A stretch of 64,000 nt of DNA, taken from assembly GCA_024707255.1 (NCBI GenBank), contig JANQAC010000002.1, positions 490,001 to 554,000 on the forward strand, given 5' to 3'. The notes beneath the pieces were generated by a model. It was not told the DNA's origin and did not search any database. It saw nothing but the letters and a program-made list of their open reading frames with translations. The DNA is from Asticcacaulis sp. GTDB lineage: Bacteria > Pseudomonadota > Alphaproteobacteria > Caulobacterales > Caulobacteraceae. This document shows positions 62,666 to 64,000 of this stretch, piece after piece. The stretch's first letter is position 1; each line of letters begins with the position of its first letter. Made by a program: the position numbers and the translations under genes.

Positions 62666-63457
62666 TCAGCTTATATCGTTGAGTTCCGCGACCACGTCGT
62701 AGGCGTCTCCGCGATAATAGGACTGGGTGAATTCTGCGGCGCGGCCATCCTGGAGGAAGCCGCGGCGTTCGATGAAGAGGCCCGGATCGCCTGGCTTGAC
62801 GCCGAGGCGCTCGGCCTGTTCCGGCAGGAAGGCGACGGCGCGCAGGCGTTGCAGGGCGCGCACCGGTCGGTGGCCGGTTTTTTCCAGCGCGTCATAAAGC
62901 GAACTGGTGACGGCTTCCGGTGAGGCCAGGCAATAGCCGGGGATGGTCGAATACTCGAGCGCCATGGTGGTGTTGTCGGCATAGCGGACGCGGTGGAAGC
63001 GGTAAACCAGGGCACCGGGCGACAGGCCCAGCGAAAGGGATTCTTCCGGTGTGACCGCGCCGGCGGATTTCGACACCCATTCCGAATGCGGCTTGCGGCC
63101 ACGCGAGATCATGTCTTCCGAGAAGGAGGACAATTTGGAGAAGCTTTTCTCGACGCGTGAGGCCACGAAAGTGCCGGCGCCGCGACGGCGGGTCAGAAGG
63201 CCCTCCGAGACGAGGCCGTCGATCGCCTTTCGCACGGTGATGCGTGACACATCGAATTCCTCGGCCAGGTCACGTTCCGGCGGAATGGCATCGTCTTGGT
63301 GTAGTTGCCGGCTCTGAATGGCGTCACGCAGGGCACGCTGCAATTGCAGATACAAGGGCGCGGGGTCATCCTTGGCCAGGCGGCCTATGGTTTCGGCAAA
63401 CGACATATCAGGCACTTTCGCGGCAGCGTAGGTTTTGGTGCGGGAAGGCGCGTTCAT
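62666..63457 (-). CDS. GntR family regulator, HutC/UTRA subfamily (probable NagR/NagQ)
   Basis: A 263-residue protein. The winged helix is PAPLYLQLQRALRDAIQSRQLHQDDAIPPERDLAEEFDVSRITVRKAIDGLVSEGLLTRRRGAGTFVAS; the UTRA effector domain follows (SLGLSPGALVYRFHRVRYADNTTMALEYSTIP, ERRGFLQDGRAAEFTQSYYRGDAYDVVAEL). It precedes SIS and nagA genes, so control of amino-sugar catabolism is likely. ATG 63457 has a GGGGAG ribosome binding site; MSFAETIGR at 63406 is an alternative start. Confidence 0.88.
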   Translation of the reverse strand: MNAPSRTKTYAAAKVPDMSFAETIGRLAKDDPAPLYLQLQRALRDAIQSRQLHQDDAIPPERDLAEEFDVSRITVRKAIDGLVSEGLLTRRRGAGTFVASRVEKSFSKLSSFSEDMISRGRKPHSEWVSKSAGAVTPEESLSLGLSPGALVYRFHRVRYADNTTMALEYSTIPGYCLASPEAVTSSLYDALEKTGHRPVRALQRLRAVAFLPEQAERLGVKPGDPGLFIERRGFLQDGRAAEFTQSYYRGDAYDVVAELNDIS

Positions 63458-64000
63458 CAGGCTCTCCCCTGGTGGTCAGGATGGACTTCAGATGCGCCAC
63501 CGACCGGGCGTCGGTATCGCGCATATTGGCATTGACATAGCCGAGCGCGAAGGCGCGGCTATCGTGCGGCGGGATTGGGGCGTTGCAAGAGGCATGGATA
63601 GCGGAGACACCCGCGTCGAGGATGGTGCCGACGTTCTCGGCGGTAATGCCCTTGCCTGCGAGGATTTCAATACGGCCAGCCGCTTGCGCAACAAGGGTGG
63701 CCAGACCTTCCACGCCTTCCGCAGCCGTCTGGCCGCCGCCGGAGGTCAGAAGGGTGTCGATGCCCAGTGATATGGCGATTTCCAAGGCTTCCGCAGGATC
63801 AGGTACGAGATCGAAACCGCGATGCATGGCGACGGCCAGGCCATGCGCCTTGGCATGAACCACCAGACTTTTCAGCGCGGCTTCGTCCAGCGCCCCCGAA
63901 GTCAGGTTGGCGCCCAGAACGACCCCTTCGAGCCCGCATGACGCGGCGGCCACGATATCGCTATGCATGATATGCAATTCGTCGGCGGTATAGGTGAAAT
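63408..64000 (-). CDS. cutC: CutC family protein, truncated by the window edge
   Basis: The TIM-barrel CutC family. The visible 197 residues run from FTYTADELHIMHSDIVAAASCGLEGVVLGANLTSGALDEAALKSLV through the hallmark MHRGFDLVPDPAEALEIAISLGIDTLLTSGGGQTAAEGVEGLATLVAQAAGRIEILAGKGITAENVGTIL to IHASC. The N-terminus lies beyond base 64000. CutC was named for copper homeostasis, but its role is doubtful; next to amino-sugar genes a catabolic role is plausible. The end overlaps the GntR gene by about 50 bases. Confidence 0.88.
   Translation of the reverse strand, partial: FTYTADELHIMHSDIVAAASCGLEGVVLGANLTSGALDEAALKSLVVHAKAHGLAVAMHRGFDLVPDPAEALEIAISLGIDTLLTSGGGQTAAEGVEGLATLVAQAAGRIEILAGKGITAENVGTILDAGVSAIHASCNAPIPPHDSRAFALGYVNANMRDTDARSVAHLKSILTTRGEPDERAFPHQNLRCRESA

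Overview
The window is a compact, GC-rich alphaproteobacterial chromosome segment. Gene content points to the Caulobacterales, with Asticcacaulis, Caulobacter or a close relative most likely. The evidence is an mreBCD-mrdA-rodA rod-shape operon, a large two-helix coiled-coil protein built like the Caulobacter polarity factor TipN, Dps, DUF465 proteins and an N-acetylglucosamine cluster. I saw no rRNA, tRNA, CRISPR array, prophage or complete insertion sequence. Identifications rest on motifs and family knowledge only; no database search was run.

Layout. 0-8.3 kb: the end of a 2-oxoacid dehydrogenase E2 gene, a DUF488 gene, a GntR/FCD regulator with D-mannonate dehydratase, pgsA (frameshifted), a three-gene ABC exporter with a lipoprotein adaptor, an acyltransferase and a Pr6Pr membrane protein. 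8.3-12.5 kb: a YefM-YoeB toxin-antitoxin pair and the NAD operon nadA-nadB-nadC, with nadB carrying two frameshifts. 12.7-18.9 kb: an SRPBCC membrane protein, Dps, ArfB, a GNAT acetyltransferase, a polyprenyl-phosphate sugar-phosphate transferase, an aspartate aminotransferase and a TVP38/VTT protein. 19.1-25.2 kb: mreB-mreC-mreD-mrdA-rodA. 25.3-34 kb: proline iminopeptidase, an MFS transporter, a dipeptide epimerase, the TipN-like protein, and a JmjC/cupin_8 protein between two DUF805 genes.

34-41 kb: a minus-strand histidine operon, hisG-hisD-hisC*B-hisH-hisA-hisF-hisIE, headed by a TrpR-family YerC regulator. hisC*B is a fusion of an aminotransferase-like domain without its PLP lysine and an intact IGP dehydratase. 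41-50 kb: YcxB-like and YegD-like proteins, a TPM/TPM/LemA cluster, a Sel1-repeat protein, a MarR regulator beside two multi-pass membrane proteins (one a CPBP protease), and two paralogous GNAT enzymes. 50-58 kb: a secreted alkaline-phosphatase-family enzyme, frameshifted alanine dehydrogenase with an Lrp-type regulator, a broken MmeI-like restriction-modification gene that has lost its methyltransferase core, and an ECF sigma/small membrane protein/periplasmic sensor operon. 58-64 kb: DUF465 genes, ubiX and an amino-sugar catabolic operon (cutC-like, gntR, SIS-type deaminase, nagA with a frameshift).

Three themes run through the window. First, six single-base reading-frame breaks lie in four genes (pgsA, nadB, ald, nagA), mostly in G/C runs, which suggests sequence or assembly error more than gene decay. 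Second, several regulators have plausible operators readable in the DNA (YefM, MarR, GntR/FCD, the nadA promoter, YerC). Third, gene packing is extreme: all ten convergent gene ends abut or overlap, and seven of them share exactly the same four-base stop-stop overlap.
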